Assembly (NCBI GenBank): GCA_027704905.1
Contig: CM051016.1
Coordinates: 10,576,340-10,640,339 of the forward strand
DNA length: 64,000 bases
From: Muraenolepis orangiensis
Taxonomy: Eukaryota; Chordata; Actinopteri; Gadiformes; Muraenolepididae
Direction: 5' to 3'
Shown: positions 18,101 through 29,978 of the stretch, piece after piece
Layout: each line of letters opens with the position of its first letter
Numbering within the stretch: position 1 is the stretch's first letter
Made by a program: the position numbers and the translations under genes
The notes under the pieces: generated by a model
What the model was told of the DNA's origin: nothing
The model's database searches: none
What the model saw: only the letters and a program-made list of their open reading frames with translations

Positions 18101-21100
18101 GTCCTGGTGTAGTTTGAGATGTGTTCTGGTGTCCTGGTGTAGTTTGAGATGTGTTCCTGGTGTCCTGGTGTAGTTTGAGATGTGTTCCTGGTTTCCTGGT
18201 GCAGTTTGAGATGTGTTCCTGGTGTAGTTTGAGATGTGTTCCTGTTGTCCTGGTGTAGTTTGAGATGTGTGTCTGGTGTCCTGGTGTAGTTGAGATGTGT
18301 TCCTGGTGTCCTGGTGTAGTTTGAGATGTGTTCCTGTTTCCTGGTGTAGTTTGAGATGTGTTCTGTGTCCTGGTGTAGTTTGAGATGTGTTCTGGTGTCC
18401 TGGTGTAGTTTGAGATGTGTTCCTGGTGTCCTGGTGTAGTTTGAGATGTGTTCCTGGTGTCCTGGTGTAGTTTGAGATGTGTTCCTGGTGTCCTGGTTTG
18501 AGATGTGTTCCTGGTGTAGTTTGAGATGTGTTCCTGGTTTCCTGGTGCAGTTTGAGATGTGTTCCTGGTGTAGTTTGAGATGTGTTCCTGGTGTCCTGGT
18601 GTAGTTTGAGATGTGTTCTGGTGCCTGGTGTAGTTTGAGATGTGTTCCTGGTGTCCTGGTGTAGTTTGAGATGTGTTCCTGGTGTAGTTTGAGATGTGTT
18701 CCTGGTGTAGTTTGAGATGGTTCCTGGTGTCAGTTTGAGATGTGTTCCTGGTGTAGTTTGAGATGTGTTCCTGGTTTCCTGGTGCAGTTTGAGATGTGTT
18801 CCTGGTGTAGTTTGAGATGTGTTCCTGGTGTCCTGGTGTAGTTTGAGATGTGTTCTGGTGTCCTGGTGTAGTTTGAGATGTGTTCCTGGTGTCCTGGTGT
18901 AGTTTGAGATGTGTTCCTGGTGTAGTTTGAGATGTGTTCCTGGTGTCCTGGTGTAGTTTGAGATGTGTTCCTGGTGTAGTTTGAGATGTGTCTGTGTCCT
19001 GGTGTAGTTTGAGATGTGTTCCTGGTTTCCTGGTGCAGTTTGAGATGTGTTCCTGGTGTAGTTTGAGATGTGTGTCTGGTGTCCTGGTGTAGTTTGAGAT
19101 GTGTTCTGGTGTCCTGGTGTAGTTTGAGATGTGTTCCTGGTGTCCTGGTGTAGTTTGAGATGTGTTCCTGGTGTCCTGGTGTAGTTTGAGATGTGTTCCT
19201 GGTGTCCTGGTGTAGTTTGAGATGTGTTCCTGGTGTCCTGGTGCAGTTTGAGATGTGTTCCTGGTGTAGTTTGAGATGTGTGTCTGATGTCCTGGTGTAG
19301 TTTGAGATGTGTGTCTGATGTCCTGGTGTAGTTTGAAATGGGGTTCAGGTGTCCTGGTGTAGTTTGAGATGTGTTCCTGGTGCCCTGGTGTAGTTTGAGA
19401 TGTGTTCCTGGTGTCCTGGTGTAGTTTGAGATGTGTTCCTGGTGTCCTGGTGTAGTTTGAGATGTGTTCCTGGTGTAGTTTGAGATGTGTTCCTGGTGTA
19501 GTTTGAGATGTTCCTGTGTCCTGGTCAGTTTGAGATGTGTTCCTGGTGTAGTTTGAGATGTGTTCCTGGTGTCCTGGTGTAGTTTGAGATGTGTTCCTGG
19601 TGTAGTTTGAGATGTGTTCCTGGTGTCCTGGTGTAGTTTGAGATGTGTTCCGGTGTCCTGGTGTAGTTTGAGATGTGTTCCTGGTGTCCTGGTGTAGTTT
19701 GAGATGTGTTCCTGGTGTCCTGGTGTAGTTTGAGATGTGTTCCTGGTGTCCTGGTGTAGTTTGAGATGTGTTCCTGGTGTCCTGGTGTAGTTTGAGATGT
19801 GTTCCTGTGTCCTGGTGTAGTTTGAGATGTGTTCCTGGTGTCCTGGTGTAGTTTGAGATGTGTTCCTGGTGTCCTGGTGTAGTTTGAGATGTGTGTCTGG
19901 TGTCCTGGTGTAGTTTGAGATGTGTTCCTGGTGTACTTTGAGATGTGTGTCATGTGTCCTGGTGTAGTTTGAGATGTGTTCCTGGTGTCCTGGTGTAGTT
20001 TGAGATGTGTTCCGTGTTCCTGGTGCAGTTTGAGATGTGTTCCTGGTGTCCTGGTGTAGTTTGAGATGTGTTCCTGGTGTCCTGGTGTAGTTTGAGATGT
20101 GTTCCTGGTGTCCTGGTAGTTTGAGATGTGTTCCTGGTGTAGTTTGAGATGTGTTCCTGGTGTCCTGGTGCAGTTTGAGATGTGTTCCTGGTGTAGTTTG
20201 AGATGTGTTCCTGGTGTCCTGGTGTAGTTTGAGATGTGTTCCTGGTTTCCTGGTGCAGTTTGAGATGTGTTCCTGGTGTAGTTTGAGATGTGTTCCTGGT
20301 GTCCTGGTGTAGTTTGAGATGTGTTCCTGGTTTCCTGGTGCAGTTTGAGATGTGTTCCTGGTGTCCTGGTGTAGTTTGAGATGTGTTCCTGGTGTCCTGG
20401 TGTAGTTTGAGATGTGTTTCTGGTATCCTAGTGTAGTTTGAAATGGGTTCCTGGTGTCCTGGTATAGTTTGAAATGGGGTTCTGGTGTCCTGGTGTAGTT
20501 TGAGATGTGTTCCTGGTGTCCTGGTGTAGTTTAAGATGTGTTCCTGGTGTCTTGGTGTAGTTTGAGATGTGTGTCTGGTGTAGTTTGAGATGTGTGTCTG
20601 GTGTCCTGGTGTAGTTTGAGATGTGTTCCTGGTGTCTTGGTGTAGTTTGAGATGTGTTCCTGGTGTCCTGCTTCAGTCTGAGATGTGTTCCTAGTGTCCT
20701 GGTGTAGTTTGAGATGTGTTCCTGGTGTAGTTTGAGATGTGTTTCATGTGTCTTGGTGCAGTTTGAGATGTGTTCCTGGTTTCCTGGTGCAGTTTGAGAT
20801 GTGTTCCTGGTGTAGTTTGAGATGTTTTCCTGGTGTCCTGGTGTAGTTTGAGATGTGTTCCTGTTGTCCTGGTGTAGTTTGAGATGTGTTCCTGTTGTCC
20901 TGGTGCAGTTTGAGATGTGTTCCTGTTGTCCTGGTGTAGTTTGAGATGTGTTCCTGTTGTCCTGGTGCAGTTTGAGATGTGTTCCTGTTGTCCTGGTACA
21001 GTTTGAGATGTGTTCCTGGTGTAGTTTGAGATGTGTTCCTGGTGTCCTGGTGTAGTTTGAGATGTGTTCCTGTTGTCCTGGTACAGTTTGAGATGTGTTC

Positions 21101-22740
21101 CTGGTGTAGTTTGAGATGTGTGTCTGATGCCCTGGTGTAGTTTGAAATGGGGTTCTGGTGTCCTGGTGTAGTTTGAGATGTGTTCCTGGGGTCCAGGGAC
21201 AGTTTGAGATGTGTTCCTGGTGTCCTGGTGTAGTTTGATATGTGTTCCTGGGGTCCAGGGACAGTTTGAGATGTGTTCCTGGTGTAGTTTGGGATGTGTC
21301 TGGTGTCTTGGTGTAGTTTGAGATGTGTTCCTAGTGTCCTGGTGTAGTTTGAGATGTGTTCCTGGTGTAGTTTGAGATGTGTGTCATGTGTCCTGGTGTA
21401 GTTTGAGATGTGTTCCTGGTGTCCTGCTTCAGTCTGAGATGTGTTCCTAGTGTCCTGGTGTAGTTTGAGATGTGTTCCTGGTGTAGTTTGAGATGTGTGT
21501 CATGTGTCCTGGTGTAGTTTGAGATGTGTTCCTGGTGTCCTGGTGTAGTTTGAAATGTGTTCCTGGTTTCCTGGTGTACTTTAAGATGTGTGTCTGGTGT
21601 CCTGGTGCAGTTAGAGATGTGTTCCTGATGTCCTGGTGTAGTTTGAGATGTGTTCCTGGTTTCCTGGTGTAGTTTGAGATGTGTTCCTGGTGTCCTGCTT
21701 CAGTCTGAGATGTGTTCCTAGTGTCCTGGTGTAGTTTGAGATGTGTTCCTTGTGTAGTTTGAGATGTGTGTCTGGTGTCCTGGTGTAGTTTGAGATGTGT
21801 GTCTGGTGTCCTGGTGTAGTTTGAGATGTGTTTCTGGTGTAGTTTGAGATGTGACTGGTGTCCTGGTGTAGTTTGAGATGTGTTCCTGGTGTCCTGGTGT
21901 AGTTTGAGATGTGTTCCTGGTGTCCTGCTTCAGTCTGAGATGTGTTCCTAGTGTCCTGGTGTAGTTTGAGATGTGTTCCTGGTGTAGTTTGAGATGTGTT
22001 CCTGGTGTCCTGGTGTAGTTTGAGATGTGTTCCTGGTTTCCTGGTGCAGTTTGAGATGTGTTCCTAGTGTCCTGTTGTAAATTGAGATGTGTTCCTGGTG
22101 TAGTTTGAGATGTGTGTCATGTGTCCTGGTGTAGTTTGAGATGTGTTCCTGGTGTCCTGCTTCAGTCTGAGTTGTGTTCCTAGTGTCCTGGTGTAGTTTG
22201 AGATGTGTTCCTGGTGTAGTTTGAGATGTGTGTCATGTGTCCTGGTGTAGTTTGAGATGTGTTCCTGGTGTCCTGGTGTAGTTTGAGATGTGTTCCTGGT
22301 TTCCTGGTGCAGTTTGAGATGTGTTCCTGGTGTAGTTTGAGATGTGTGTCTGGTGTCCTGGTGTAGTTTGAGATGTGTTCCTGGTGTCCTGCTTCAGTCT
22401 GAGATGTGTTCCTAGTGTCTTGGTGTAGTTTGAGATGTGTTTCTGGTGTAGTTTGAGATGTGTCTGGTGTCCTGGTGTAGTTTGAGATGTGTTCCTGGTG
22501 TCCTGCTTCAGTCTGAGATGTGTTCCTAGTGTCCTGGTGTAGTTTGAGATGTGTTCCTGGTGTCCTGGTACAGTTTGAGATGTGTTCCTGGTGTAGTTTG
22601 AGATGTGTGTCTGATGTCCTGGTGTAGTTTGAAATGGGGTTCTGGTGTCCTGGTGTAGTTTGAGATGTGTTCCTGGTGGTGCCCTGGTGTAGTTTGAGAT
22701 GTGTTCCTGGTGTCCTGCTTCAGTCTGAGATGTGTTCCTA

Positions 22741-23002
22741 AACAAAACAACAAATCGTGAGGATTGAATCCTCTTTATTGGTCATATACATGAAGACATA
22801 CAGTGAAATGTGTTCTCTGCATTTAACCCATCCTAGTATTAGGAGCAGTGGGCAGCTATTTCTACAGCGCCCGGGGAGCAGTTAGGGTTAGGGTCTTCCT
22901 CAAGGACACCTTGACAGTTTTTGCTAGGAGGAGCCGGGGATCGAACCAGCAACCTTCCGGTTGTGAGGCGACCGCTCTACCTCCTGAGCTAGACTGCCGC
23001 CC
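22741..23002 (-). mobile_element. tRNA-derived SINE, copy 1, inside the giant array
   Basis: Read on the minus strand, a tRNA-like head comes first. It has an A-box-like TAGCTCAGGAGGTAGAGCGG (about 22972-22991) and a B box GGTTCGATCCC (about 22937-22947). An unrelated body follows, and the tail carries AATAAAGAGGATTCAATCC. It interrupts a minisatellite unit between TTCCTA and GTGTCCTGG without a clear long target-site duplication. SINEs of this type are common in teleosts; the exact family is not assigned. Confidence 0.85.
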
Positions 23003-24142
23003 CAGTGTCCTGGTGTAGTTTGAGATGTGTTCCTGGTGTAGTTTGAGATGTGTGTCATGTGTCCTGGTGTAGTTTGAGATGTGTTCCTAGTGTCCTGGTG
23101 TAGTTTGAGATGTGTTCCTTGTGTAGTTTGAGATGTTTTCCTGGTGTCCTTGTGTAGTTTGAGATGTGTTCCTGTTGTCCTGGTGTAGTTTGAGATGTTT
23201 TCCTGGTGTCCTGGTGTAGTTTGAGATGTGTTCCTGGTGTAGTTTGAGATGTGTTCCTGTTGTCCTGGTGTAGTTTGAGATGTGTGTCTGGTGTCCTGGT
23301 GTAGTTGAGATGTGTTCCTGTTGTCCTGGTGTAGTTTGAGATGTGTTCCTGGTGTAGTTTGAGATGTGTTCCTGTTGTCCTGGTGTAGTTTGAGATGTGT
23401 GTCTGGTGTCCTGGTGTAGTTGAGATGTGTTCCTGGTGTCCTGGTGTAGTTTGAGATGTGTTCCTGGTTTCCTGGTGCAGTTTGAGATGTGTTCCTGGTG
23501 TAGTTTGAGATGTGTTCCTGTTGTCCTGGTGTAGTTTGAGATGTGTGTCTGGTGCCCTGGTGTAGTTGAGATGTGTTCCTGGTGTCCTGGTGTAGTTTGA
23601 GATGTGTTCCTGGTTTCCTGGTGCAGTTTGAGATGTGTTCCTGGTGTAGTTTGAGATTTGTCTGGTGTCCTGGTGTAGTTTGAGATGTGTGTCTGGTGCC
23701 CTGGTGTAGTTGAGATGTGTTCCTGGTGTCCTGGTGTAGTTTGAGATGTGTTCCTGGTTTCCTGGTGCAGTTTGAGATGTGTTCCTGGTGTAGTTTGAGA
23801 TGTGTCTGGTGTCTTGGTGTAGTTTGAGATGTGTCTGGTGTCCTGGTGTAGTTTGAGATGTGTTCCTGGTGTCCTGCTTCAGTCTGAGATGTGTTCCTAG
23901 TGTCCTGGTGTAGTTTGAGATGTGTTCCTGGTTTCCTGGTGTAGTTTGAGATGTGTTCCTGGTGTCCTGGTACAGTTTGAGATGTGTTCCTGGTGTAGTT
24001 TGAGATGTGTGTCTGATGTCCTGGTGTAGTTTGAAATGGGGTTCTGGTGTCCTGGTGTAGTTTGAGATGTGTTCCTGGTGGTGCCCTGGTGTAGTTTGAG
24101 ATGTGTTCCTGGTGTCCTGCTTCAGTCTGAGATGTGTTCCTA

Positions 24143-24404
24143 AACAAAACAACAAATTGTGAGGATTGAATCCTCTTTATTGGTCATATACATGAAGACA
24201 TACAGTGAAATGTGTTCTCTGCATTTAACCCATCCTAGTATTAGGAGCAGTGGGCAGCTATTTCTACAGCGCCCGGGGAGCAGTTAGGGTTAGGGTCTTC
24301 CTCAAGGACACCTTGACAGTTTTTGCTAGGAGGAGCCGGGGATCGAACCAGCAACCTTCCGGTTGTGAGGCGACCGCTCTACCTCCTGAGCTAGACTGCC
24401 GCCC
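24143..24404 (-). mobile_element. tRNA-derived SINE, copy 2 (block duplicate)
   Basis: Near-identical to the copy 1402 bp upstream, with the same flanking minisatellite units. I saw one substitution in a spot comparison (CAAATCGTG versus CAAATTGTG). It arose by duplication of the array block, not by a second insertion. Confidence 0.87.
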
Positions 24405-27400
24405 CAGTGTCCTGGTGTAGTTTGAGATGTGTTCCTGGTGTAGTTTGAGATGTGTGTCATGTGTCCTGGTGTAGTTTGAGATGTGTTCCTAGTGTCCTGG
24501 TGTAGTTTGAGATGTGTTCCTTGTGTAGTTTGAGATGTTTTCCTGGTGTCCTTGTGTAGTTTGAGATGTGTTCCTGTTGTCCTGGTGTAGTTTGAGATGT
24601 TTTCCTGGTGTCCTGGTGTAGTTTGAGATGTGTTCCTGGTGTAGTTTGAGATGTGTTCCTGTTGTCCTGGTGTAGTTTGAGATGTGTGTCTGGTGTCCTG
24701 GTGTAGTTGAGATGTGTTCCTGTTGTCCTGGTGTAGTTTGAGATGTGTTCCTGGTGTAGTTTGAGATGTGTTCCTGTTGTCCTGGTGTAGTTTGAGATGT
24801 GTGTCTGGTGTCCTGGTGTAGTTGAGATGTGTTCCTGGTGTCCTGGTGTAGTTTGAGATGTGTTCCTGGTTTCCTGGTGCAGTTTGAGATGTGTTCCTGG
24901 TGTAGTTTGAGATGTGTTCCTGTTGTCCTGGTGTAGTTTGAGATGTGTGTCTGGTGCCCTGGTGTAGTTGAGATGTGTTCCTGGTGTCCTGGTGTAGTTT
25001 GAGATGTGTTCCTGGTTTCCTGGTGCAGTTTGAGATGTGTTCCTGGTGTAGTTTGAGATGTGTCTGGTGTCTTGGTGTAGTTTGAGATGTGTTCCTGGTG
25101 TCCTGGTGTAGTTGAGATGTGTTCCTGGTGTCCTGGTGTAGTTTGAGATGTGTTCCTGGTTTCCTGGCGCAGTTTGAGATGTGTTCCTGGTGTAGTTTGA
25201 GATGTGTTCCTGGTTTCCTGGTGCAGTTTGAGATGTGTTCCTGGTGTAGTTTGAGATGTGTTCCTGTTGTCCTGGTGTAGTTTGAGATGTGTGTCTGGTG
25301 CCCTGGTGTAGTTGAGATGTGTTCCTGGTGTCCTGGTGTAGTTTGAGATGTGTTCCTGGTTTCCTGGTGCAGTTTGAGATGTGTTCCTGGTGTAGTTTGA
25401 GATGTGTCTGGTGTCTTGGTGTAGTTTGAGATGTGTTCCTGGTGTCCTGGTGTAGTTGAGATGTGTTCCTGGTGTCCTGGTGTAGTTTGAGATGTGTTCC
25501 TGGTTTCCTGGCGCAGTTTGAGATGTGTTCCTGGTGTAGTTTGAGATGTGTCTGGTGTCCTGCTTCAGTCTGAGATGTGTTCCTAGTGTCCTGGTGTAGT
25601 TTGAGATGTGTTCCTGGCTGGTTTCCTGGTGCAGTTTGAGATGTGTTCCTAGTGTCCTGGTGTAGTTTGAGATGTGTTCCTGGTGTAGTTTGAGATGTGT
25701 TCCTGGTGTAGTTTGAGATGCGTTCCTGTTGTCCTGGTACAGTTTGAGATGTGTTCCTGGTGTAGTTTGAGATGTGTTCCTGGTTTCCTGGTGCAGTTTG
25801 AGATGTGTTCCTGGTGTAGTTTGAGATGTGTGTCTGATGTCCTGGTGTAGTTTGAAATGGGCTTCAGGTGTCCTGGTGTAGTTTGAGATGTGTTCCTGGT
25901 GCCCTGGTGTAGTTTGAGATGTGTTCCTGGTGTCCTGGTGTAGTTTGAGATGTGTTCCTGGTGTAGTTTGAGATGTGTTCCTGGTGTAGTTTGAGATGCG
26001 TTCCTGTTGTCCTGGTACAGTTTGAGATGTGTTCCTGGTGTAGTTTGAGATGTGTTCCTGGTTTCCTGGTGCAGTTTGAGATGTGTTCCTGGTGTAGTTT
26101 GAGATGTGTGTCTGATGTCCTGGTGTAGTTTGAAATGGGGTTCAGGTGTCCTGGTGTAGTTTGAGATGTGTTCCTGGTGCCCTGGTGTAGTTTGAGATGT
26201 GTTCCTGGTGTCCTGGTGTAGTTTGAGATGTGTTCCTGGTGTCCTGGTGTAGTTCGATATGTGTTCCCGGGGTCCAGGGACAGTTTGAGATGTGTTCCTG
26301 GTGTAGTTTGAGATGTGTGTCTGGTGTCCTGGTGTAGTTTGAGATGTGTTCCTGGTGTCCTGGTGTAGTTTGAGAGGTGTTCCTGGTGTCCTGCTTCAGT
26401 CTGAGATGTGTTCCTAGTGTCCTGGTGTAGTTTGAGATGTGTCTGGTGTCCTTGGTGTAGTTTGAGATGTGTTCCTGGTGTCCTGGTGTAGTTTGAGATG
26501 TGTTCCTGGTGTCCTGGTGTAGTTTGAGATGTGTTCCTAGTGTCCTGGTGTAGTTTGAGATGTGTTCCTGCTTCAGTCTGAGATGTGTTCCTAGTGTCCT
26601 GGTGTAGTTTGAGATGTGTTCCTGGTGTTCCTGGTGCAGTTTGAGATGTGTTCCTAGTGTCCTGGTGTAGTTTGAGATGTGTTCCTGGTGTAGTTTGAGA
26701 TGTGTTCCTGGTGTAGTTTGAGATGCGTTCCTGTTGTCCTGGTACAGTTTGAGATGTGTTCCTGGTGTAGTTTGAGATGTGTTCCTGGTTTCCTGGTGCA
26801 GTTTGAGATGTGTTCCTGGTGTAGTTTGAGATGTGTGTTCCTGGTGTCCTGGTGTAGTTTGAGATGTGTTCCTGGTGTCCTGGTGTAGTTTGAGATGTGT
26901 TCCTGGTGTCCTGGTGTAGTTTGAGATGTGTTCCTGGTGTAGTTTGAGATGTGTTCCTGGTGTAGTTTGAGATGCGTTCCTGTTGTCCTGGTACAGTTTG
27001 AGATGTGTTCCTGGTGTAGTTTGAGATGTGTTCCTGGTTTCCTGGTGCAGTTTGAGATGTGTTCCTGGTGTAGTTTGAGATGTGTGTCTGATGTCCTGGT
27101 GTAGTTTGAAATGGGGTTCAGGTGTCCTGGTGTAGTTTGAGATGTGTTCCTGGTGCCCTGGTGTAGTTTGAGATGTGTTCCTGGTGTCCTGGTGTAGTTT
27201 GAGATGTGTTCCTGGTGTCCTGGTGTAGTTCGATATGTGTTCCCGGGGTCCAGGGACAGTTTGAGATGTGTTCCTGGTGTAGTTTGAGATGTGTGTCTGG
27301 TGTCCTGGTGTAGTTTGAGATGTGTTCCTGGTGTCCTGGTGTAGTTTGAGAGGTGTTCCTGGTGTCCTGCTTCAGTCTGAGATGTGTTCCTAGTGTCCTG

Positions 27401-28388
27401 GTGTAGTTTGAGATGTGTGTCTGGTGTCCTGGTGTAGTTTGAAATGTGTTCCTGGTGTCCTGGTGCAGTTTGAGATGTGTTCCTGGTGTAGTTTGAGATG
27501 TGTTCCTGGTGTCCTGGTGTAGTTAGAGATGTGTTCCTGGTGTAGTTTGAGATGTGTTCCTGGTGTCCTGTGTAGTTGAGTGTTCTGGTAGTTGAGATGT
27601 GTTCCTGGGTCCTGGTGTAGTTTGAGATGTGTTCCTGGTGTCCTGGTGTAGTTTGAGATGTGTTCCTGGTGTCCTGGTGTAGTTTGAGATGTGTTCCTGG
27701 TGTCCTGGTGTAGTTTTAGATGTGTTCCTGGTGTCCTGGTGTAGTTTGAGATGTTTTCCTTGTGTCCTGGTGTAGTTTGAGATGTGTTCCTGCTGTCCTG
27801 GTACAGTTTAAGATATGTCCTGGTGTAGTTTAAGATGTGTTCCTGGTGTCCTGGTGTAGTTTAAGATGTGTCCTGGTGTAGTTTAAGATGTGTTCCTGGT
27901 GTCCTGGTGTAGTTTAAGATGTTTCCTGGTGTAGTTTAAGATATGTCCTGGTACAGTTTAAGATGTGTTCCTGGTGTCCTGGTGTAGTTTAAGATGTGTC
28001 CTGGTGTAGTTTAAGATGTGTCCTGGTACAGTTTAAGATGTGTTCCTGGTGTCCTGGTGTAGTTTAAGATGTGTCCTGGTGTAGTTTAAGATGTGTCCTG
28101 GTGTAGTTTAAGATGTGTCCTGGTACAGTCCTGGTAAGATGTGTTCGTGGTGTCTGTGTTTCCTCCTCTTCACCTCCCGTCTCCACCGGAGGAATCGAGT
28201 GGAAGCTGTGATGTGGAATTTAAAACGGAGCCGTGAAACCTCCCTGGTTGCTGTGGCGAGGTGTGACTCCCGGTGTATGACGTCATGATGACGATCACAG
28301 TGCGGTGGAGTCCTGCTTAACACCTCCTCTACAGACCTGGAGGAGCAACACACAGAGACACACACAGGGAGATCTCAGAAGGTCTGGG

Positions 28389-28580
28389 ATGCCCAGGAGG
28401 AGCTGGAGGTCTGGGTTGCTCTACCTGACCTTGTCTCTCCTATTGTTCAAGGTTGTGGGTTTAATACCTGATAATACTGCCCTGGTTCAGAGTCTGACCG
28501 GCCTGGAACCCAACCAAAACCCTCTCTACAGGAAGAGGATGGAGAGGAGGCTGTTGCCTAGCAACCAGCAGGCCTGGCAG
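28389..28580 (+). CDS. Candidate first exon of a small secreted/membrane protein
   Basis: An ATG opens a 64-codon segment that ends at a good donor (TGGCAG/gtggga). The N-terminus MPRRSWRSGLLYLTLSLLLF looks like a signal peptide or anchor: basic residues, then a leucine-rich core. A polar stretch with LYRKRMERR, a possible basic processing site, follows. I do not recognise the protein. No convincing following exon on the + strand was found; the nearest acceptor-like site is CTAATATTTCAG at ~29138. It lies just past the giant satellite and before GA-rich repeats. It could also be a chance ORF. Confidence 0.33.
28553..28565. promoter_or_regulatory. RFX X-box-like palindrome
   Basis: GTTGCCTAGCAAC fits the RFX consensus GTNRCC-N(0-3)-RGYAAC exactly and is a perfect dyad. 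It lies in the candidate exon, so its regulatory role is only a possibility. Confidence 0.4.
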
Positions 28581-28639
28581 GTGGGATGTGGAGATAGTTC
28601 ATCTAATATTCATCATGAAGATTCTAGTTCCAGTATTCA

Positions 28640-28941
28640 AATGGAATGGGGAGAGACAGAGAAAGAGAGAGAGAGAGAGGAATGGAGAGAGAGAGAGTGA
28701 GAGAGGGGGGAGGGAGAGACAGAGAGAGAGGGAGAGAGAGAGAGTGAGAGAGAGGGAGAGAGAGGGAGGAGACAGAGGGAGGAGAGAGGGGGAGATAAAA
28801 AGTCAGAGAGAGAGAGACCTGTAGAGAGAGAGAGAGCGAGAGACCTGTAGGTGTCTCTCTCTCTCTCCCTTCATGATCCAACGTCAGCTGCTCCTCCCTC
28901 CAGCTGTCCCTCTAATGGTACAGATAATGAGACATCTGGGG

Positions 28942-29021
<80 letters not shown>

Positions 29022-29025
29022 TAAT
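28640..29025. repeat. (GA)n-rich block and (TG)n microsatellite
   Basis: 28640-28870 is an irregular GAGA-rich, purine-only tract on the + strand. 28943-29019 is a pure TG tract. Nothing coding is seen between them. Confidence 0.95.
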
Positions 29026-29138
29026 ATAGCAGCACTAACTATCGCTAACATTAGACGGCCATGTTTGTCTCCATTAGTCCTGGCAGCTAGCCATCACCAG
29101 TAGCCTAACATACGCTGTAACGGGGTCTAATATTTCAG

Positions 29139-29313
29139 AAAGTTTCCTTTTCTTCTTCCATCAAGGAGAACCACGGGTCGTTGGTCCTCAGAAGGTCCAT
29201 GAAGAGCCTCCCCCCACGCCACCGCCACGTCCGGTTCTGGGGGGCCGGCGAGATGCAGCGGGACTCTTTGAGACCGGGGTCCCAGAGGCCCACCACCTGC
29301 CCACACATACCCC
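29139..29313 (-). CDS. Exon-like GC3-rich segment, strand uncertain
   Basis: On the minus strand this reads as a terminal segment with strongly GC-ending codons, containing CGQVVGLWDPGLKESRC, a tryptophan-rich NRTWRWRGGRLF and DPWFSLMEEEKETF before a stop. It would join in phase after the segment near 29.8 kb (…CACATCAG/gttgtt). On the + strand it also has an acceptor-like CTAATATTTCAG and stays open. It is flanked by a C-run and (CT)n at 29311-29405. Product not recognised; the minus reading is preferred on composition only. Confidence 0.3.
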
Positions 29314-29319
29314 CCCCCC

Positions 29320-29356
29320 CCTCTCTCTCTCTGTCTTTTTCTCTCCCCCCTCTCCC

Positions 29357-29405
<49 letters not shown>
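29320..29405. repeat. (CT)n microsatellite
   Basis: A C-run followed by CT-rich sequence that ends in pure (CT)n. The 29406-29760 stretch after it is AT-rich and holds a ~110-bp near-duplication (the AAGTTAAAACGATAT and AAGACGAGTAGTATAAG motifs occur twice). No gene is seen there. Confidence 0.9.
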
Positions 29406-29407
<2 letters not shown>

Positions 29408-29765
29408 CTCCCCCATATAAGTATATCAAATTAAGTTAAAACGATATTATTATAAGACGAGTAGTATAAGTATGAGACTGAGTATATAAAGTTAAGTTAA
29501 AACTATATTAGAATAAATAGAGAAATATAAGGATATCAAATGAAGTTAAAACGATATATATATTATAAGACGAGTAGTATAAGTATGAGGCTGAGTATAT
29601 AAAGTTAACACTTTATTATAATAAGTAGAGTAGTTTAAATTTATAAAGTTAAGTTTAACTATATAGCTATAAGTGAAAGAATATAAGTCTTATTACTAGT
29701 ATTTAAAATTTAAGTTAAAACGATATTATATATACAGAGTATATATGTTTCCGAGTATCATTTAG

Positions 29766-29890
29766 GCTCCGCCCGCCTGGCGCTCCAGGGTGTTAAAATA
29801 AACAACCTGATGTGCCGCTTCTCTGGGGTCACAGATGGGGTTGAACTGGTACACAGCACCATCTGGTGGGTACACCTTTACGTACCTGTT
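29766..29890 (-). CDS. Exon-like segment, unknown protein
   Basis: Minus-strand reading after an AACTAACAG acceptor gives RYVKVYPPDGAVYQFNP and then ICDPREAAHQ. It either splices at CATCAG/gttgtt or reads on to a stop (…TLERQAGGA, then TAA at 29766). The aromatic/proline pattern looks like real protein. I do not recognise the family. It may belong with the segment at 29139-29313. Confidence 0.3.
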
Positions 29891-29902
29891 AGTTAACCCT
29901 AT

Positions 29903-29904
<2 letters not shown>

Positions 29905-29933
<29 letters not shown>

Positions 29934-29935
29934 TG

Positions 29936-29978
<43 letters not shown>

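Larger units (their letters stand above)
9181..28135. repeat. Giant ~19-kb 31/23-bp minisatellite
   Basis: The main unit is 31 bp: TTTGAGATGTGTTCCTGG followed by TGTCCTGGTGTAG. A 23-bp form lacks one internal TCCTGGTG direct repeat. The + strand is T/G-rich and the - strand A/C-rich. Many variant units exist (CTGCTTCAGTCTGAG, TTTCCTGGTGCAG, AAATGGGGTTCTGG), and blocks of variants recur at longer periods of about 750, 1402 and 5300 bp. The last ~350 bp shift to a GTTTAAGATGTGTCCTGG unit. The unit length is not a multiple of 3, yet it lacks stops in several frames, so long spurious ORFs arise on the minus strand. No gene is seen. Confidence 0.98.

Noticed and set aside
22937..22991. tRNA gene (A and B boxes)
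   Set aside because: The boxes belong to the head of a SINE: body and tail are SINE-like, it is duplicated with the satellite, and a proper cloverleaf was not seen.
22924..24147. 407- and 366-codon minus-strand ORFs, and similar long ORFs through 9.5-24 kb
   Set aside because: They are stop-free readings of the 31-bp satellite in several frames, with HLKLHQDTRNTSQTTPGH-type periodic peptides, and they run into a SINE. No start or splice context.
7730..28135. CRISPR-like repeat array
   Set aside because: Units are contiguous tandem repeats with no unique spacers, in a vertebrate genome.
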